This document shows positions 17,765-27,618 of a stretch of 64,000 nt of DNA, one piece after another. The stretch spans positions 682,001 to 746,000 of the forward strand of contig NZ_CP115768.1 of the NCBI RefSeq assembly GCF_027912835.1, written 5' to 3'. Origin of the DNA: Paracoccus sediminicola (GTDB lineage Bacteria > Pseudomonadota > Alphaproteobacteria > Rhodobacterales > Rhodobacteraceae). The notes under the pieces were generated by a model. It had not been told where the DNA came from and searched no databases. It was given only the letters and a program-made list of their open reading frames with translations. The translations under genes and the position numbers were made by a program. Positions within the stretch are counted from its first letter, which is position 1. Each line of letters starts with the position of its first letter.

Positions 17765-18499
17765 TTACGCTTTCGCCAGAGCATCGATGATCGCCCCGAA
17801 ATCGCTGGCCTTCAGGCTCGCCCCGCCAACAAGCGCGCCGTTCACATGGGCGATGTCGAAGATCTCGGCCGCGTTGCCCGGCTTGACCGAGCCGCCATAG
17901 AGCAGGCCAACATCCGCCCCGTCACCGAACCGCGCCGAGAGCGTATCGCGCATCAGCGCATGCGCCTCGGCGATCTGGTCATTGGTCGGGGTCCGGCCCG
18001 TGCCGATGGCCCAGACGGGTTCATAGGCGATCACCGTATTGGCGGCGGTGGCGCAATCGGGCACCGATCCGGCAAGCTGACTGGCGATCACATCCAGCGT
18101 CTCGCCCGCATCGCGCTGCGCCTCGGTCTCGCCGACGCAGATCACCGTGACCAGCCCGGCCTGATGCGCGGCGACGGCCTTGGCCGAGACCTGCGCATCG
18201 GTCTCGCCATGATCGGCGCGGCGCTCGGAATGGCCGAGGATCACATGGCTGGCACCTGCATCCTTGAGCATCGCGGCGGAAATATCGCCGGTATGCGCGC
18301 CGCTATCCTTCGCGTGGCAATCCTGCCCGCCAATGGCGATCTCTCCGGCATGGGCGACGGCGGGGGTGATCAGCGTGGCGGGCGGGCAGATCAGCACGTC
18401 GCAGCCATTATCACGCGCGGCGAGCGCATCCAGCTCGGCCAGCGAGGCAGTCAGCCCGTTCATCTTCCAGTTTCCGGCGGCGAGTTTCTTCGGGGCCAT
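17765..18499 (-). CDS. tpiA: Triosephosphate isomerase
   Basis: Interconverts dihydroxyacetone phosphate and glyceraldehyde 3-phosphate. 244 residues with all catalytic blocks: Asn/Lys in AGNWKMNG, His in [14 protein letters not shown], Glu in [13 protein letters not shown], and the phosphate loop [11 protein letters not shown]. Ends 7 bp before mrp on the same strand. Confidence 0.97.
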   Translation of the reverse strand: MAPKKLAAGNWKMNGLTASLAELDALAARDNGCDVLICPPATLITPAVAHAGEIAIGGQDCHAKDSGAHTGDISAAMLKDAGASHVILGHSERRADHGETDAQVSAKAVAAHQAGLVTVICVGETEAQRDAGETLDVIASQLAGSVPDCATAANTVIAYEPVWAIGTGRTPTNDQIAEAHALMRDTLSARFGDGADVGLLYGGSVKPGNAAEIFDIAHVNGALVGGASLKASDFGAIIDALAKA

Positions 18500-18548
18500 G
18501 TGGTCCTCCTTTGTGTCTCAGGAGGGATAGGCGCGCGCGGCGCTGGCT

Positions 18549-18929
18549 TCAAGCCTCGGGAATGGTTTCGCCGGTCTCGTGATCCAGCTTGAAGGACACC
18601 GACTCGCCGCAGCCGCAGGCATCCGTGACGTTCGGATTGCGGAACTTGAAGCCGGATTCCAGCAGGCCGGTTTCATAATGGATCTCGGTGCCGAACAGGA
18701 ACATCTGCGCCGTCGGCGCGATCAGCACGCGGGCACCGTTCTGTTCGATGATCTCATCGGTCTTATCGGCCTCGGCCACCATGTCCATCGTGTATTCCAT
18801 CCCCGCGCAGCCGCCCTTCTTCAGCCCGATCCGCAGGCCATACGCATCCTTGCCGGCCATAAGCCGGGAAATCTGGCGCTCCGCCGCCGGGGTGATGGTG
18901 ACCGGGGCCTGTCCGGGGATCGAAAACAT
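18549..18929 (-). CDS. Iron-sulfur cluster insertion protein, ErpA/IscA (HesB) family
   Basis: A 126-residue A-type carrier that delivers iron-sulfur clusters. The three ligand cysteines are present: one in KKGGCAGMEYTM and two in DACGCGESVSF. The start at 18929 (MFSIPGQAPVTITPAAERQI) is chosen because the 38 upstream codons are a GC-rich non-conserved run. Whether it is ErpA, IscA or SufA cannot be settled from sequence alone. It shares its strand with tpiA and mrp but is separated from tpiA by about 50 bp. Confidence 0.88.
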   Translation of the reverse strand: MFSIPGQAPVTITPAAERQISRLMAGKDAYGLRIGLKKGGCAGMEYTMDMVAEADKTDEIIEQNGARVLIAPTAQMFLFGTEIHYETGLLESGFKFRNPNVTDACGCGESVSFKLDHETGETIPEA

Positions 18930-19061
18930 GGTGTCAGCCTTTGGTTGCCTTATCCCAAAGGTAAGGAGGGCGCGCCGAATTCTCAAGTGCTGGCCCGCCG
19001 GGCTGACCACCACGACGAGCGGGGCGGGGAGGCGACGGGGCATCGTGATCCGTCACGGGGG

Positions 19062-21239
19062 TCACCCCAGCGCGGTCTCGCCGTGAATCGCATCCGAAAA
19101 CGCCTGACGATACAGCTGCGACAGCTCGGCCAGATCGCCCGCATCCTCGCCCATCTGTACGGCCATGCCGCCGAACTGGCCGACCTCTTCCGCCGGAATC
19201 CCGGCCGCCTCTGCCGCGCTCAGCAGGGCCTTCGCGCCTGCCGCGTCGCAGGCGACCAGATAACGGGCCTGATCCTCGCCATAAAGCCGCGCGATATCCC
19301 CGGAATGCAGCCGCACCCCGATCCCCGCCGCCTCGGCCATCTCAAAGGCTGCGAGCGCCAGCCCGCCATCCGACAGATCGGTGGCCGCGCGAATATGGCC
19401 GCGATTGTCGCGCAGGAACGCGCCATGTTTCCGTTCAGCCGCCAGATCGACCGGCGGTGCATCGCCCGCCTCGATCCCGAAAGCCTCGGCGGCAAGCGCC
19501 GACTGGCCCAGATGGCCTTCGGTCGCGCCGATCAGAATCGCCACATCGCCCTCCTGCGCCACACCGGCGATGAGATCGTCAAGCGAGGCCAGAAGCCCGA
19601 CCGCACCGATGGTCGGCGTCGGCAGGATGCCCTGACCGTCGGTTTCATTGTAAAGCGAGACATTGCCCGACACGATGGGCATATCGAGCGCCGCGACAGC
19701 CTCTCCGATGCCTTTGATCGCGCCGACGAACTGGCCCATGATCTCTGGCTTTTCGGGATTGCCGAAATTCAGGTTGTCGGTCGTCGCCAGCGGCTTCGCG
19801 CCCACCGCGCAAAGGTTGCGATAGGCTTCGGCCACGGCCTGTTTGCCACCTTCGAACGGGTTGGCCCTGACATAGCGCGGCGTCACGTCGCTGGTGAAGG
19901 CGAGCGCCTTGTCCGTGCCGTGCACCCGCACCACCCCCGCGCCCATGCCGGGGCGGCGCACCGTGTCGGCACCGACCTGGGTGTCATATTGTTCCCAGAC
20001 CCAGCCCTTATGCGCATAGTTCGGGCTGCCGATCAGCGCCCGCAGCGCCTTGAGCGGCGTGATCTCGGGCAAGGCGGGCAGGGGCTTTGCCGCCGGGGTC
20101 TCGACCCAGGGGCGGTCATATTCCGGCGCGCTCGACGACAGCTTCGACAGCGGCAGATCCGCCATCACCTCATTGCCATGCAGGATCAGGAATCGATCCT
20201 CGGCAATCGTCTCGCCCACAACGGCGAAATCCAGATCCCATTTTTCAAAGATCGCCCGTGCCTCGGCCTCTTTTTCGGGCTTGAGCACCATCAGCATGCG
20301 TTCCTGCGATTCCGACAGCATCATCTCATAGGCTGTCATATTGGTCTCGCGCTGCGGCACATGGTCGAGGTTGAGCCGGATGCCCAGCCCGCCCTTGTCA
20401 CCCATCTCGACTGCGGAACAGGTCAGGCCCGCGGCCCCCATATCCTGAATCGAGATCACGCTGCCCGAAGCCATCAACTCCAGACAGGCTTCCATCAGGC
20501 ATTTCTCGGTGAACGGATCGCCAACCTGCACGGTGGGGCGCTTTTCCTCGATCGTGTCATCGAACTCGGCCGAGGCCATCGTCGCGCCGCCAACCCCGTC
20601 GCGGCCCGTCTTGGCGCCCAGATACACCACCGGCATCCCGATCCCCGAGGCGGCGGAGTAGAAAATCCCATCCGCATCGGCCAGCCCCGCCGCAAAGGCG
20701 TTCACGAGGCAGTTGCCGTCATAGGCGCGGTGGAAACGCACCTCGCCGCCGATATTCGGCACGCCGAAGCAATTGCCGTAAGACCCGATCCCCTCGACCA
20801 CACCCTTGACCAGATGCGCGGTCTTGGGATGCTCGGGCCGCCCGAAGCTCAGCGAATCCATCGCCGCGATGGGCCGCGCCCCCATTGTGAACACGTCGCG
20901 CAGAATGCCGCCCACGCCGGTCGCGGCACCCTGATGCGGCTCGATATAGGACGGGTGGTTGTGGCTCTCCATCTTGAAAACCACCGCCTGACCGTCGCCG
21001 ATATCGACCACGCCCGCATTCTCACCGGGGCCGCAGATCACCTGCGGGCCGGTCGTGGGCAGGGTGCGCAGCCATTTCTTCGACGATTTATAGGAACAAT
21101 GCTCGTTCCACATGGCCGAGAAGATGCCCAGCTCGGTAAAGCTCGGCTCGCGCCCCATGATCTCCAGAATGCGCTGATATTCATCGGGCTTCAGCCCATG
21201 CGCCGCGATCAGGTCGTCGGTGATCTCCGGTTCGGTCAT
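19062..21239 (-). CDS. purL: Phosphoribosylformylglycinamidine synthase subunit PurL (small form)
   Basis: Fourth step of purine synthesis (FGAR to FGAM), working with separate PurQ and PurS subunits. 725 residues is the normal length for the PurS-dependent short PurL. Visible marks include [14 protein letters not shown], the ATP/metal region [24 protein letters not shown] and [12 protein letters not shown]. No purS or purQ lies nearby. A terminator-like hairpin stands 85 bp upstream of its start, in the direction of transcription. Confidence 0.96.
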   Translation of the reverse strand: MTEPEITDDLIAAHGLKPDEYQRILEIMGREPSFTELGIFSAMWNEHCSYKSSKKWLRTLPTTGPQVICGPGENAGVVDIGDGQAVVFKMESHNHPSYIEPHQGAATGVGGILRDVFTMGARPIAAMDSLSFGRPEHPKTAHLVKGVVEGIGSYGNCFGVPNIGGEVRFHRAYDGNCLVNAFAAGLADADGIFYSAASGIGMPVVYLGAKTGRDGVGGATMASAEFDDTIEEKRPTVQVGDPFTEKCLMEACLELMASGSVISIQDMGAAGLTCSAVEMGDKGGLGIRLNLDHVPQRETNMTAYEMMLSESQERMLMVLKPEKEAEARAIFEKWDLDFAVVGETIAEDRFLILHGNEVMADLPLSKLSSSAPEYDRPWVETPAAKPLPALPEITPLKALRALIGSPNYAHKGWVWEQYDTQVGADTVRRPGMGAGVVRVHGTDKALAFTSDVTPRYVRANPFEGGKQAVAEAYRNLCAVGAKPLATTDNLNFGNPEKPEIMGQFVGAIKGIGEAVAALDMPIVSGNVSLYNETDGQGILPTPTIGAVGLLASLDDLIAGVAQEGDVAILIGATEGHLGQSALAAEAFGIEAGDAPPVDLAAERKHGAFLRDNRGHIRAATDLSDGGLALAAFEMAEAAGIGVRLHSGDIARLYGEDQARYLVACDAAGAKALLSAAEAAGIPAEEVGQFGGMAVQMGEDAGDLAELSQLYRQAFSDAIHGETALG

Positions 21240-21323
21240 GGCTATCCCCTGTCTGACTGGATGGCCCGCCTTTTAGGCGCAGCGCGCCGCAAGGGGAAGG
21301 GGGGCAAGTGTCCGTGATCGGGC

Positions 21324-21349
21324 AAAAAAAGACCGGGCGGAAAGCCCGG
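21324..21349 (-). terminator. Rho-independent terminator between holin and purL
   Basis: On the minus strand, GCCGGGC-TTTCC-GCCCGGT is followed by CTTTTTTT: a strong GC stem, 5-nt loop and T7. It ends transcripts coming from the endolysin-holin operon or from a small RNA starting near 21464, before reaching purL. Confidence 0.85.
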
Positions 21350-21464
21350 CCTCAGTCCAACAGGGAGGTGAAGACGATGAGAGTTGCCTCTATCATTGCC
21401 TTCACCGACCGATTTAGGCGCAGGATGCCCACGAGACAAGCTCTAAAATGCTGCCGGTGCAGCA
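21324..21464 (-). ncRNA. Candidate small RNA or 3' UTR upstream of purL
   Basis: Between the holin stop and purL (21240-21502) the minus strand shows, in order: an extended -10-like TGCTATGCT (-10 box at 21471-21476), a 40-nt imperfect hairpin with perfect GGTGAAG/CTTCACC ends (21367-21406), a 14-codon ORF (21352-21396, MIEATLIVFTSLLD) with a weak ribosome site, and the terminator. This could be a ~140-nt regulatory RNA, a leader for purL, or only the 3' end of the lysis mRNA. The promoter spacing is poor, so confidence is low. Confidence 0.25.
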
Positions 21465-21502
21465 TAGCACCCATGCGTCTGGAACATGGCAAACACGTGA
21501 CA

Positions 21503-22051
21503 TTACCCTGCGGACCCCTGTTTTTCCGCAGCCCAGGCCCGCAAAGCGGCGTTTTGCGGGAAGCGCTCCGGGTCCGGCACCGTCGCCGCAACAGCCGTCG
21601 CGTCGGCGAAATTTAGCCGATGAATCAGCGGGTTTCGCGTCGCCGGCGAGAGATTCCGGTTGCGGAAGTAATGCGCTTCCCTGGCGCCGAAATAGAACGA
21701 GACGATGGCGCCAAGCAGCCACCAGAGCGGTTCCGGCACGGTCTGAAGCCCGCTCATCCGCTGTGCAAACCCCACCGGCTCGGCCATCGCGTAAACGAAC
21801 AGACCCAGCGTTCCGAAGGTCATCAACGGGCGCGGCAGACGGTTCAGCCCATTCACGAAGCCGTCGAACCAGCCCCTGCGCGGCGTCGCGAATTCAGCGC
21901 CCAGCTGACTCATCGCGGCGCGATAGGCGGCCTCGTCAAGCTCCATCCTGCGCGTGGCGTTTTCGCGGAACACCTCTGCCACGCCGGTGGCGGCCTCCGA
22001 GATATGCTGCGCGGCCGGCCCGATGCCGATCAGCCGGTCGATCATCCCCAT
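21503..22051 (-). CDS. Holin family protein (3TM type), GTA lysis
   Basis: A 182-residue protein matching the three-transmembrane holin family found beside GH108 endolysins in Rhodobacterales. The hydrophobic core is around residues 75-120 (LMTFGTLGLFVYAMAEPVGF, then LWWLLGAIVSFYFGAREAHYF). Holins permeabilise the inner membrane so the endolysin can reach peptidoglycan. The ATG at 22051 (MGMIDRLIG) overlaps the endolysin end by 10 bp; the longer upstream frame is only the endolysin region read in another frame. In R. capsulatus a separate endolysin-holin pair releases GTA particles, and this pair has the same order. Confidence 0.78.
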   Translation of the reverse strand: MGMIDRLIGIGPAAQHISEAATGVAEVFRENATRRMELDEAAYRAAMSQLGAEFATPRRGWFDGFVNGLNRLPRPLMTFGTLGLFVYAMAEPVGFAQRMSGLQTVPEPLWWLLGAIVSFYFGAREAHYFRNRNLSPATRNPLIHRLNFADATAVAATVPDPERFPQNAALRAWAAEKQGSAG

Positions 22052-22653
22052 GACGCGGTCCTTTCCCGATGCGCGCTGTCCGAAAGATGATAGCGTGGCG
22101 CGATGAATTCCTCGGCGCGGCGGATCCATCCGCCCTTGTCACCGCTTTTCGTGCGGGCGTATTTGCGGCTGGCCCGGCGGCGATCGGCGAGCGCATAATA
22201 ATAGTTGCGCCGCTCGATCCCATAGCCATCCGCGATATGATCCGGCGCGGCTTCCGCAGCGGCGGTTACCGCGGCAAGCGTCTTTGGCCCGATCACCCCA
22301 TCATCGCGCGCCGGATATCCCATGCGAGAGACCATGCGTTGCAGGATCTTCACCGCGTTTGCCCCCGCATTCACATACATGTCGAAGACCGAGGCCTGAA
22401 GCGGCGCGGGCAGGCGCGCGATACCGGGGCGCTCGAAATAATGCCGCTTGAAGATCGCCGCCGCCTGATCCCGGCGCAGTGCCCGGACATCTGCCGTGTC
22501 GACGCTGCCGTCGCCGGTCAGATCCAGCCCGAGCCGGCGCATCGTCCCGATGGTGACGCCGTATTTCGTCGCCCCGCCCGGATCGTCGGGATCGTTCACA
22601 TAGCCCCCCTCGCGCGCAACGATATCTGCGGCGATCTCATCAACGGATTTCAT
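22042..22653 (-). CDS. GTA endolysin: GH108 family N-acetylmuramidase
   Basis: A 203-residue peptidoglycan-degrading enzyme. The N-terminal GH108 domain has its catalytic Glu in VAREGGYVNDPDDPGGATKYG, then RRDQAAAIFKRHYFERPG. The C-terminal peptidoglycan-binding region starts near QRMVSRMGYPARDDGVIGPK, and the tail is RRNYYYALADRR. The ATG at 22653 follows a GAGGGG ribosome site; an in-frame ATG seven codons earlier is less likely. There is no signal peptide, so export depends on the downstream holin. A CtrA-type box lies 49 bp upstream. The family is typical of GTA lysis in Rhodobacterales. Confidence 0.85.
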   Translation of the reverse strand: MKSVDEIAADIVAREGGYVNDPDDPGGATKYGVTIGTMRRLGLDLTGDGSVDTADVRALRRDQAAAIFKRHYFERPGIARLPAPLQASVFDMYVNAGANAVKILQRMVSRMGYPARDDGVIGPKTLAAVTAAAEAAPDHIADGYGIERRNYYYALADRRRASRKYARTKSGDKGGWIRRAEEFIAPRYHLSDSAHRERTASWG

Positions 22654-22701
22654 CACGTCCCCCTCGCTGATCACGATGCGAGAGAGACTGCGCTGCCCCG
22701 G

Positions 22702-22716
22702 TTAAGCTTCGGTTAA
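22702..22716. promoter_or_regulatory. CtrA-type binding box upstream of endolysin
   Basis: The minus strand reads GGTTAACCGAAGCTTAACC, giving TTAA-N7-TTAA, the standard CtrA consensus with additional C residues after both halves. It is 49 bp upstream of the endolysin ATG and just past the ccmE end. CtrA is known to be required for GTA lysis gene expression in R. capsulatus. Confidence 0.7.
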
Positions 22717-22732
22717 CCTCGCGCGCGTTGCC

Positions 22733-23176
22733 TTAGCTGTCCGGTGCGCGATAGACGCCGGTTTCCTTCAGCGAATCCGCGACCTCCTTGGGCATGTAAT
22801 TCTCGTCATGCTTGGCGAGGATCTCGCTGGCGACGAAGATGTCACCCTGCATTTGCCCGGTGCCGATCATGCCCTGACCTTCTTCGAACAGATCGGGCAG
22901 CACGCCGGTGAATCGGACCGGGATGGAATAGGCCCCGTCAGTGACGCTGAACCGGATCGTTTCGCCCTGACCCCGGCTGAGCGTGCCCGTCTCGACCAGA
23001 CCGCCAAGGCGGAATGTCTCGGCCTCGGAAGGCGGTTCCTCGACCACCTGGGTCGGTGCGCGATACAGGTTGATCCCATCCCGGAACCCGTATCCGATCA
23101 GCACCGCCGCCAAGAGCAGCGCCACCGATGCGGCGATCAGAACCTGAATACGACGCTGTTTTTTCAATGACTTCAT
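22733..23176 (-). CDS. ccmE: Cytochrome c maturation heme chaperone CcmE
   Basis: Membrane-anchored periplasmic protein that binds heme covalently and passes it to CcmF. 147 residues: a basic N terminus, one membrane helix (VLIAASVALLLAAVLIGYGF), and an OB-fold with the heme-binding histidine in LAKHDENYMPKEV (HxxxY motif). The ccmF and ccmH genes lie about 5 kb away on the other strand, so the maturation set is split in this genome. Confidence 0.95.
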   Translation of the reverse strand: MKSLKKQRRIQVLIAASVALLLAAVLIGYGFRDGINLYRAPTQVVEEPPSEAETFRLGGLVETGTLSRGQGETIRFSVTDGAYSIPVRFTGVLPDLFEEGQGMIGTGQMQGDIFVASEILAKHDENYMPKEVADSLKETGVYRAPDS

Positions 23177-23185
23177 GGCAATATC

Positions 23186-23998
23186 TCAGGCAGCTTCAAA
23201 GGCGATGCCACGGCGCAGGAACTGCACCGCCTTGGACGAGACGCGCTGCGGGTCGCCGGTGGTCAGAAATTTCGTCTCCGTCCCCGTGCCGCGCAGCGCG
23301 CTGTGGCGGTCGAGATAATCGGCAAGGCTGTCCGCCACCAGATGCGCCTGGCTGAAGACCTGCACATCGGGGCCGAGCGCGCGCTGGAACGCCTCTTGCA
23401 TGAATGGATAATGGGTGCAGCCAAGGATCGCAGCCTCGGGCCGGGGCATGCGCCGCTTCAGCGCCTCGACATGAGAGGCGACGAGCGCCTCGGCCAGGAT
23501 CTCGTCGCCGTCCTCGATGGCATCGACCACGCCGCCGCAGGGCTGCGCCTCGACATCGACGCCGATCGCGCGGAAGGCCAGCTCACGCTGAAAGGCGCGG
23601 CTGGCGACGGTGGCCGGGGTGGCGAACAACGCCACATGCTTGACGGCGACCTCTCGCGGGGGAGAGTTGTCGCCCCATTGCCGTTCTGTCAGCGCTTCGA
23701 TCAGCGGGACAAAAACGCCGAGCACCCGCTTGTTTTCCGGGACGAATTTTTCCTGCATCCGGCGCAGCGCCGCGGCCGAAGCGGTATTGCAGGCGAGAAT
23801 CACGAGATCGCAACCCTCCTGCCACAGACGCTCGGTCGCGGCGCAGGTCAGATCGAAGATGTCGTCCGCCGTGCGCACACCATAGGGCGCGTGGGCATTA
23901 TCGCCGAAATAAACCAGAGGCAGATCGGGCAGCCGGTCCTGAATCGCCTTGAAAACGGTCAGCCCGCCAAGCCCGGAATCGAACACCCCAACCGCCAT
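23186..23998 (-). CDS. murI: Glutamate racemase
   Basis: Supplies D-glutamate for peptidoglycan. 270 residues. N-terminal [16 protein letters not shown], then the two catalytic cysteines in [13 protein letters not shown] and [11 protein letters not shown]. The stop is 9 bp from the ccmE start, so the two are probably co-transcribed (murI then ccmE). Confidence 0.95.
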   Translation of the reverse strand: MAVGVFDSGLGGLTVFKAIQDRLPDLPLVYFGDNAHAPYGVRTADDIFDLTCAATERLWQEGCDLVILACNTASAAALRRMQEKFVPENKRVLGVFVPLIEALTERQWGDNSPPREVAVKHVALFATPATVASRAFQRELAFRAIGVDVEAQPCGGVVDAIEDGDEILAEALVASHVEALKRRMPRPEAAILGCTHYPFMQEAFQRALGPDVQVFSQAHLVADSLADYLDRHSALRGTGTETKFLTTGDPQRVSSKAVQFLRRGIAFEAA

Positions 23999-24062
23999 GT
24001 CATACCTCTGTCAGCCCAAGGCGCGACATAAGCCGCGCCTTGCTGAAAGTCCATGCGACAGA

Positions 24063-27000
24063 TCACTCCGCCGCCTGTGCCAGAGGCGTGCCGCCGTCGC
24101 GAAAGGCCTGCAACAGCTCTTCGCGGCGGGCAGCGGCCTTTTCGGCAGCAGCGTCCTTGATCAGACCGTAACCCTTCACCGAAAGCGGGAGGCGTGCCAA
24201 TTCGCGCATGATGTCTTCGGTTTCGGGCGTGGTCAGCGGCAGCAGCTCGCGCAGATCGGCTTCGTGCTGTGCCAGCATGGCGCGCTCGGCCTTGCGCTCG
24301 GGGAAATAGCCGAACGGATCGAAGGCGGTGCCGCGCAGCCCCTTCATCTTCGCCAGCAGGCGGAATCCGGGCATGATCCATGCGCCGAATTCCCGCTTTT
24401 TCGGCCGCCCCTCGCTGTCGCGGCCGGGCAGCATCGGCGGGGCGAGATGGAAGGACAGCTTCGTCTCGCCGTCGAATTCCCGCGCCACGCCGTCGGCGGT
24501 TTTCAGATGCAGCCGGGCGACCTCGTATTCGTCCTTATAGGCCATCAGCTTGAACAGCCCCGCGGCGACATCCTCGCGCAGATGATCCGGGGCGAGCGCG
24601 ACCAGATCGCGGAAATGCCGGGCATAGGCCTCGTCCTGATAATCCATCAGCCAATTGGCGCGGAAGGCGATGGGGTCCTCGCGCTCGGCGGGCTTGGCGG
24701 GCGCGGTAAAGGCGGCCACCGCCGCCGGGTCGGTCACCGCCCAACGGCCGATGCGGAAGGCGCGCTTGTTTTCCTCGACCTTCGCACCGTTCAACTCGAT
24801 CGCGGTCAGGATCGCCTTCTCGCTCAGCGGGATCAGCCCGCGCTGCCACGCCCCGCCCAGCACCAGCATGTTCGAATAGATCGAATCGCCAAGCGCCTTG
24901 CGCGCCAGCTCGTTCGCGTCGAAAAACGCCACGCTGTCGCCAAGCCGGGCCTGAAGCGACATCTTCAGACGGTCGGCGGGGATCTGGAAGTCGCGGTTCC
25001 TGGTGAATTCGCCGGTAATGATCTCGTGATCATTGACCACCGCGCCGGTCCGGTCCTTGGTCATCAGCCCGATGGTCTTGGCCCCCGCCGTCACCACCAG
25101 ATCGCCGCCGATGATGCAGTCGGCCTCGCCCACCGCGACCCGGATCGCGCTGATATCGCCGGGATCGTTGGCCAGCCGCAGATGGATATGCACCGCGCCG
25201 CCTTTCTGGGCGAGCCCGGCCATTTCCATCATGCCCGCGCCCTTGCCGTCGATATGGGCGGCCTGTGCCAGCACCGCGCCGATGGTCACGACGCCGGTCC
25301 CGCCGACGCCTGTGATCACAAGGTTATGGGTCCCGTCGATCTCGGGCAGGGTCGGGGCGGGAAGGTCCGGCAGATCCAGCGAGGTCGCCGCCGGTTTCTT
25401 CAGCTTGCCACCCCGGACCGAGACGAAGCTGGGGCAGAACCCGTTCACGCATGAGTAATCCTTGTTGCACGACGATTGTTCGATCTGCCGCTTGCGGCCC
25501 AGTTCCGTATCCAGGGGCACGACCGAGACGCAGTTCGACTGCACCCCGCAATCGCCGCAGCCCTCGCATATATCCGGGTTGATCCAGATGCGCCGGTCGG
25601 GATCGGGGAACAGCCCCTTCTTGCGGCGGCGGCGCTTTTCGGCGGCGCAGGTCTGGACATAGATGATGGCCGAGGTGCCGCCCTTCTCGGTCAGCTCGCG
25701 CTGCACCCGCATCATCTCGGAGCGTTCCTCGATCCGCAGGCCGGAGAACTGGCTGCCGTCGAATTCCTCTTTCGAATCGTGGACGACCACCACCGGATCG
25801 ACCCCCATGGCGACCAGTTCCCGCGCGATTTGCGGCGCGGTCAGGTCGCCCTCATTGGGCTGGCCGCCGGTCATGGCGACGGCGTCGTTATACAGGATCT
25901 TATAGGTGATATTGGTCTTGGTCGCGACCGCGTGGCGAATGGCGAGAATGCCGGAATGATTATAGGTTCCGTCGCCAAGGTTCTGAAAAACATGGTCTCT
26001 GTTGCTGAACGGAGCCTCGCCGACCCAGTTGGCGCCTTCGCCGCCCATCTGCGTGAAGCCGGTCGTCTCGCGGTCCATCCACTGCACCATATAGTGACAG
26101 CCGATCCCGGCATAGGCACGGCTGCCATCGGGGACGCGGGTCGAGGTATTATGCGGACAACCCGAGCAATACCAAGGGGTTCTGACGGCAATCTCGGGCG
26201 CGTTATCGGCCCGGCGCGCGGCGGTCAGCTTGTCCAGACCGGCGCGGATGCCCTCGGTGCCGCGGCCTTCCTCGATCAGGATGCCGCCCAGCTTTTCGGC
26301 GATCATCACCGGGTCGAGCGCATAGCGCGTCGGGAAGATCTCTTCCCCGGTGCGGTCGTGATGCCAGCCGATCACGCGGCGGCCGTGGCGGTTGTCGAAA
26401 ATGGCTTCCTTGACCTGCACCTCGATCAGCTTGCGCTTTTCCTCGACCACGATGACCAGATCCAGCGGTTCGGACCATTCCTGGAAGGTCTTCATGTCCA
26501 TTGGGAAAGTCTGCCCGATCTTATAGGTGGTCAGCCCCAGCCGGTCGGCCTCGGCCTCGTCGATGCCCAGCAGGGACAGGGCGTGGACCAGATCCAGCCA
26601 GTTCTTGCCTGCCGCGACAAAGCCGATCTTGGCACCGGGCTTGCCCCAGATCCTGCGGTCGATCTTGTTGGCCCGCGAAAACGCCTCGGCGGCGAAGCGC
26701 TTGAAGTCGATCATCCGGGCCTCTTGCAGCACCGGCGTGTCGCCGAGACGGATGTTCAGCCCGCCCTCGGGCATCTCGAATTTCGGGGTCGCGAAATCCA
26801 GCCGGAACGGATCGCCATTGACCACCGAGGTCGCCTCGACCGTGTCTTTCATGGTCTTGAGGCCGGTCCAGACGCCTGCAAATCGCGACAGGGCAAAGCC
26901 ATACAGCCCGTAATCCAGAATTTCCTGCACCCCGGCGGGCGACAGCACCGGGATATAGGCGTCCACCATCGCCCAATCCGACTGGTGCAGCACGGTCGAG

Positions 27001-27464
27001 CTTTCGCCGGTATGGTCGTCGCCCATCGCCATGACGACGCCGCCATGCGCTGACGACCCGGCCATATTGCCGTGGCGCATCACGTCGCCGGTTCGGTCCA
27101 CCCCGGGCCCCTTGCCGTACCACAGCGCGAAAACGCCGTCATATTTGCCTTCGCCGCGCAGCTCGGCCTGCTGGCTGCCCCAGACGGCGGTGGCGGCAAG
27201 ATCCTCGTTCAGCCCGGGCTGGAACAGCACGTTTTCGGCGGATAGCTGCTTTTCGGCTTTCATCATCTGCAAATCGACCCCGCCCAGGGGGCTGCCGCGA
27301 TAGCCGGTCACCAGCCCCGCCGTGTTCAGCCCGGCGGCGGTGTCGCGCGCGTGCTGCATCAGCATGAGCCGCACGAGCGCCTGCGTGCCGTTTAGAAGCA
27401 CCTGCGATTTCGACAGATCGAAGCGATCCGCCAGCGAGAATGACTGATCCTGTGGAACCCCCAT
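24063..27464 (-). CDS. Indolepyruvate ferredoxin oxidoreductase, fused alpha/beta chain
   Basis: A 1133-residue single-chain 2-oxoacid:ferredoxin oxidoreductase. It decarboxylates aryl-pyruvates from aromatic amino acid breakdown to acyl-CoA while reducing ferredoxin. The N-terminal half has the catalytic domain (NTAGLVTGYRGSPLGGVDLQ). The middle has the thiamine diphosphate region (WYCSGCPHNTSTRVP) and cysteine-rich CEGCGDCGVQSNC for a 4Fe-4S cluster. The last third has the gamma-type domain (VITGVGGTGVVTIGAVLAQA). Archaeal enzymes are split into IorA and IorB; the fused form is common in alphaproteobacteria. It is divergent from a LysR regulator, which probably controls it. Confidence 0.93.
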   Translation of the reverse strand: MGVPQDQSFSLADRFDLSKSQVLLNGTQALVRLMLMQHARDTAAGLNTAGLVTGYRGSPLGGVDLQMMKAEKQLSAENVLFQPGLNEDLAATAVWGSQQAELRGEGKYDGVFALWYGKGPGVDRTGDVMRHGNMAGSSAHGGVVMAMGDDHTGESSTVLHQSDWAMVDAYIPVLSPAGVQEILDYGLYGFALSRFAGVWTGLKTMKDTVEATSVVNGDPFRLDFATPKFEMPEGGLNIRLGDTPVLQEARMIDFKRFAAEAFSRANKIDRRIWGKPGAKIGFVAAGKNWLDLVHALSLLGIDEAEADRLGLTTYKIGQTFPMDMKTFQEWSEPLDLVIVVEEKRKLIEVQVKEAIFDNRHGRRVIGWHHDRTGEEIFPTRYALDPVMIAEKLGGILIEEGRGTEGIRAGLDKLTAARRADNAPEIAVRTPWYCSGCPHNTSTRVPDGSRAYAGIGCHYMVQWMDRETTGFTQMGGEGANWVGEAPFSNRDHVFQNLGDGTYNHSGILAIRHAVATKTNITYKILYNDAVAMTGGQPNEGDLTAPQIARELVAMGVDPVVVVHDSKEEFDGSQFSGLRIEERSEMMRVQRELTEKGGTSAIIYVQTCAAEKRRRRKKGLFPDPDRRIWINPDICEGCGDCGVQSNCVSVVPLDTELGRKRQIEQSSCNKDYSCVNGFCPSFVSVRGGKLKKPAATSLDLPDLPAPTLPEIDGTHNLVITGVGGTGVVTIGAVLAQAAHIDGKGAGMMEMAGLAQKGGAVHIHLRLANDPGDISAIRVAVGEADCIIGGDLVVTAGAKTIGLMTKDRTGAVVNDHEIITGEFTRNRDFQIPADRLKMSLQARLGDSVAFFDANELARKALGDSIYSNMLVLGGAWQRGLIPLSEKAILTAIELNGAKVEENKRAFRIGRWAVTDPAAVAAFTAPAKPAEREDPIAFRANWLMDYQDEAYARHFRDLVALAPDHLREDVAAGLFKLMAYKDEYEVARLHLKTADGVAREFDGETKLSFHLAPPMLPGRDSEGRPKKREFGAWIMPGFRLLAKMKGLRGTAFDPFGYFPERKAERAMLAQHEADLRELLPLTTPETEDIMRELARLPLSVKGYGLIKDAAAEKAAARREELLQAFRDGGTPLAQAAE

Positions 27465-27503
27465 CTGGCCCTCCCTGCTCGAGTGGTGGTGCGGCGATTA
27501 TAC

Positions 27504-27518
27504 GTCAGCAAAGCTGAC
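27504..27518. promoter_or_regulatory. Palindromic operator candidate between IOR and LysR genes
   Basis: GTCAGCAAAGCTGAC is a perfect 6-3-6 inverted repeat in the 154-bp divergent region, 40 bp from the oxidoreductase start. LysR regulators often bind such dyads between themselves and their target. Inferred, not proven. Confidence 0.5.
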
Positions 27519-27618
27519 CCACAAAGTAAAAACTGTCGTTTCACATATGTTGCTGAAATCGTCGCGGACGCGTAAGAGTTGCAACGCTTGCATAGCTATT
27601 ACGACAGAAAGTCATATC

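Noticed and set aside
18579..21317. A 912-codon open frame on the plus strand
   Set aside because: It is antisense to erpA-like and purL, has no domain, and arises from GC-rich codon bias. Both genes on the other strand are unmistakable.
24063..27053. Long plus-strand frames opposite the indolepyruvate oxidoreductase (up to 525 codons)
   Set aside because: They mirror the codon structure of the real gene and show no motif or start signal.
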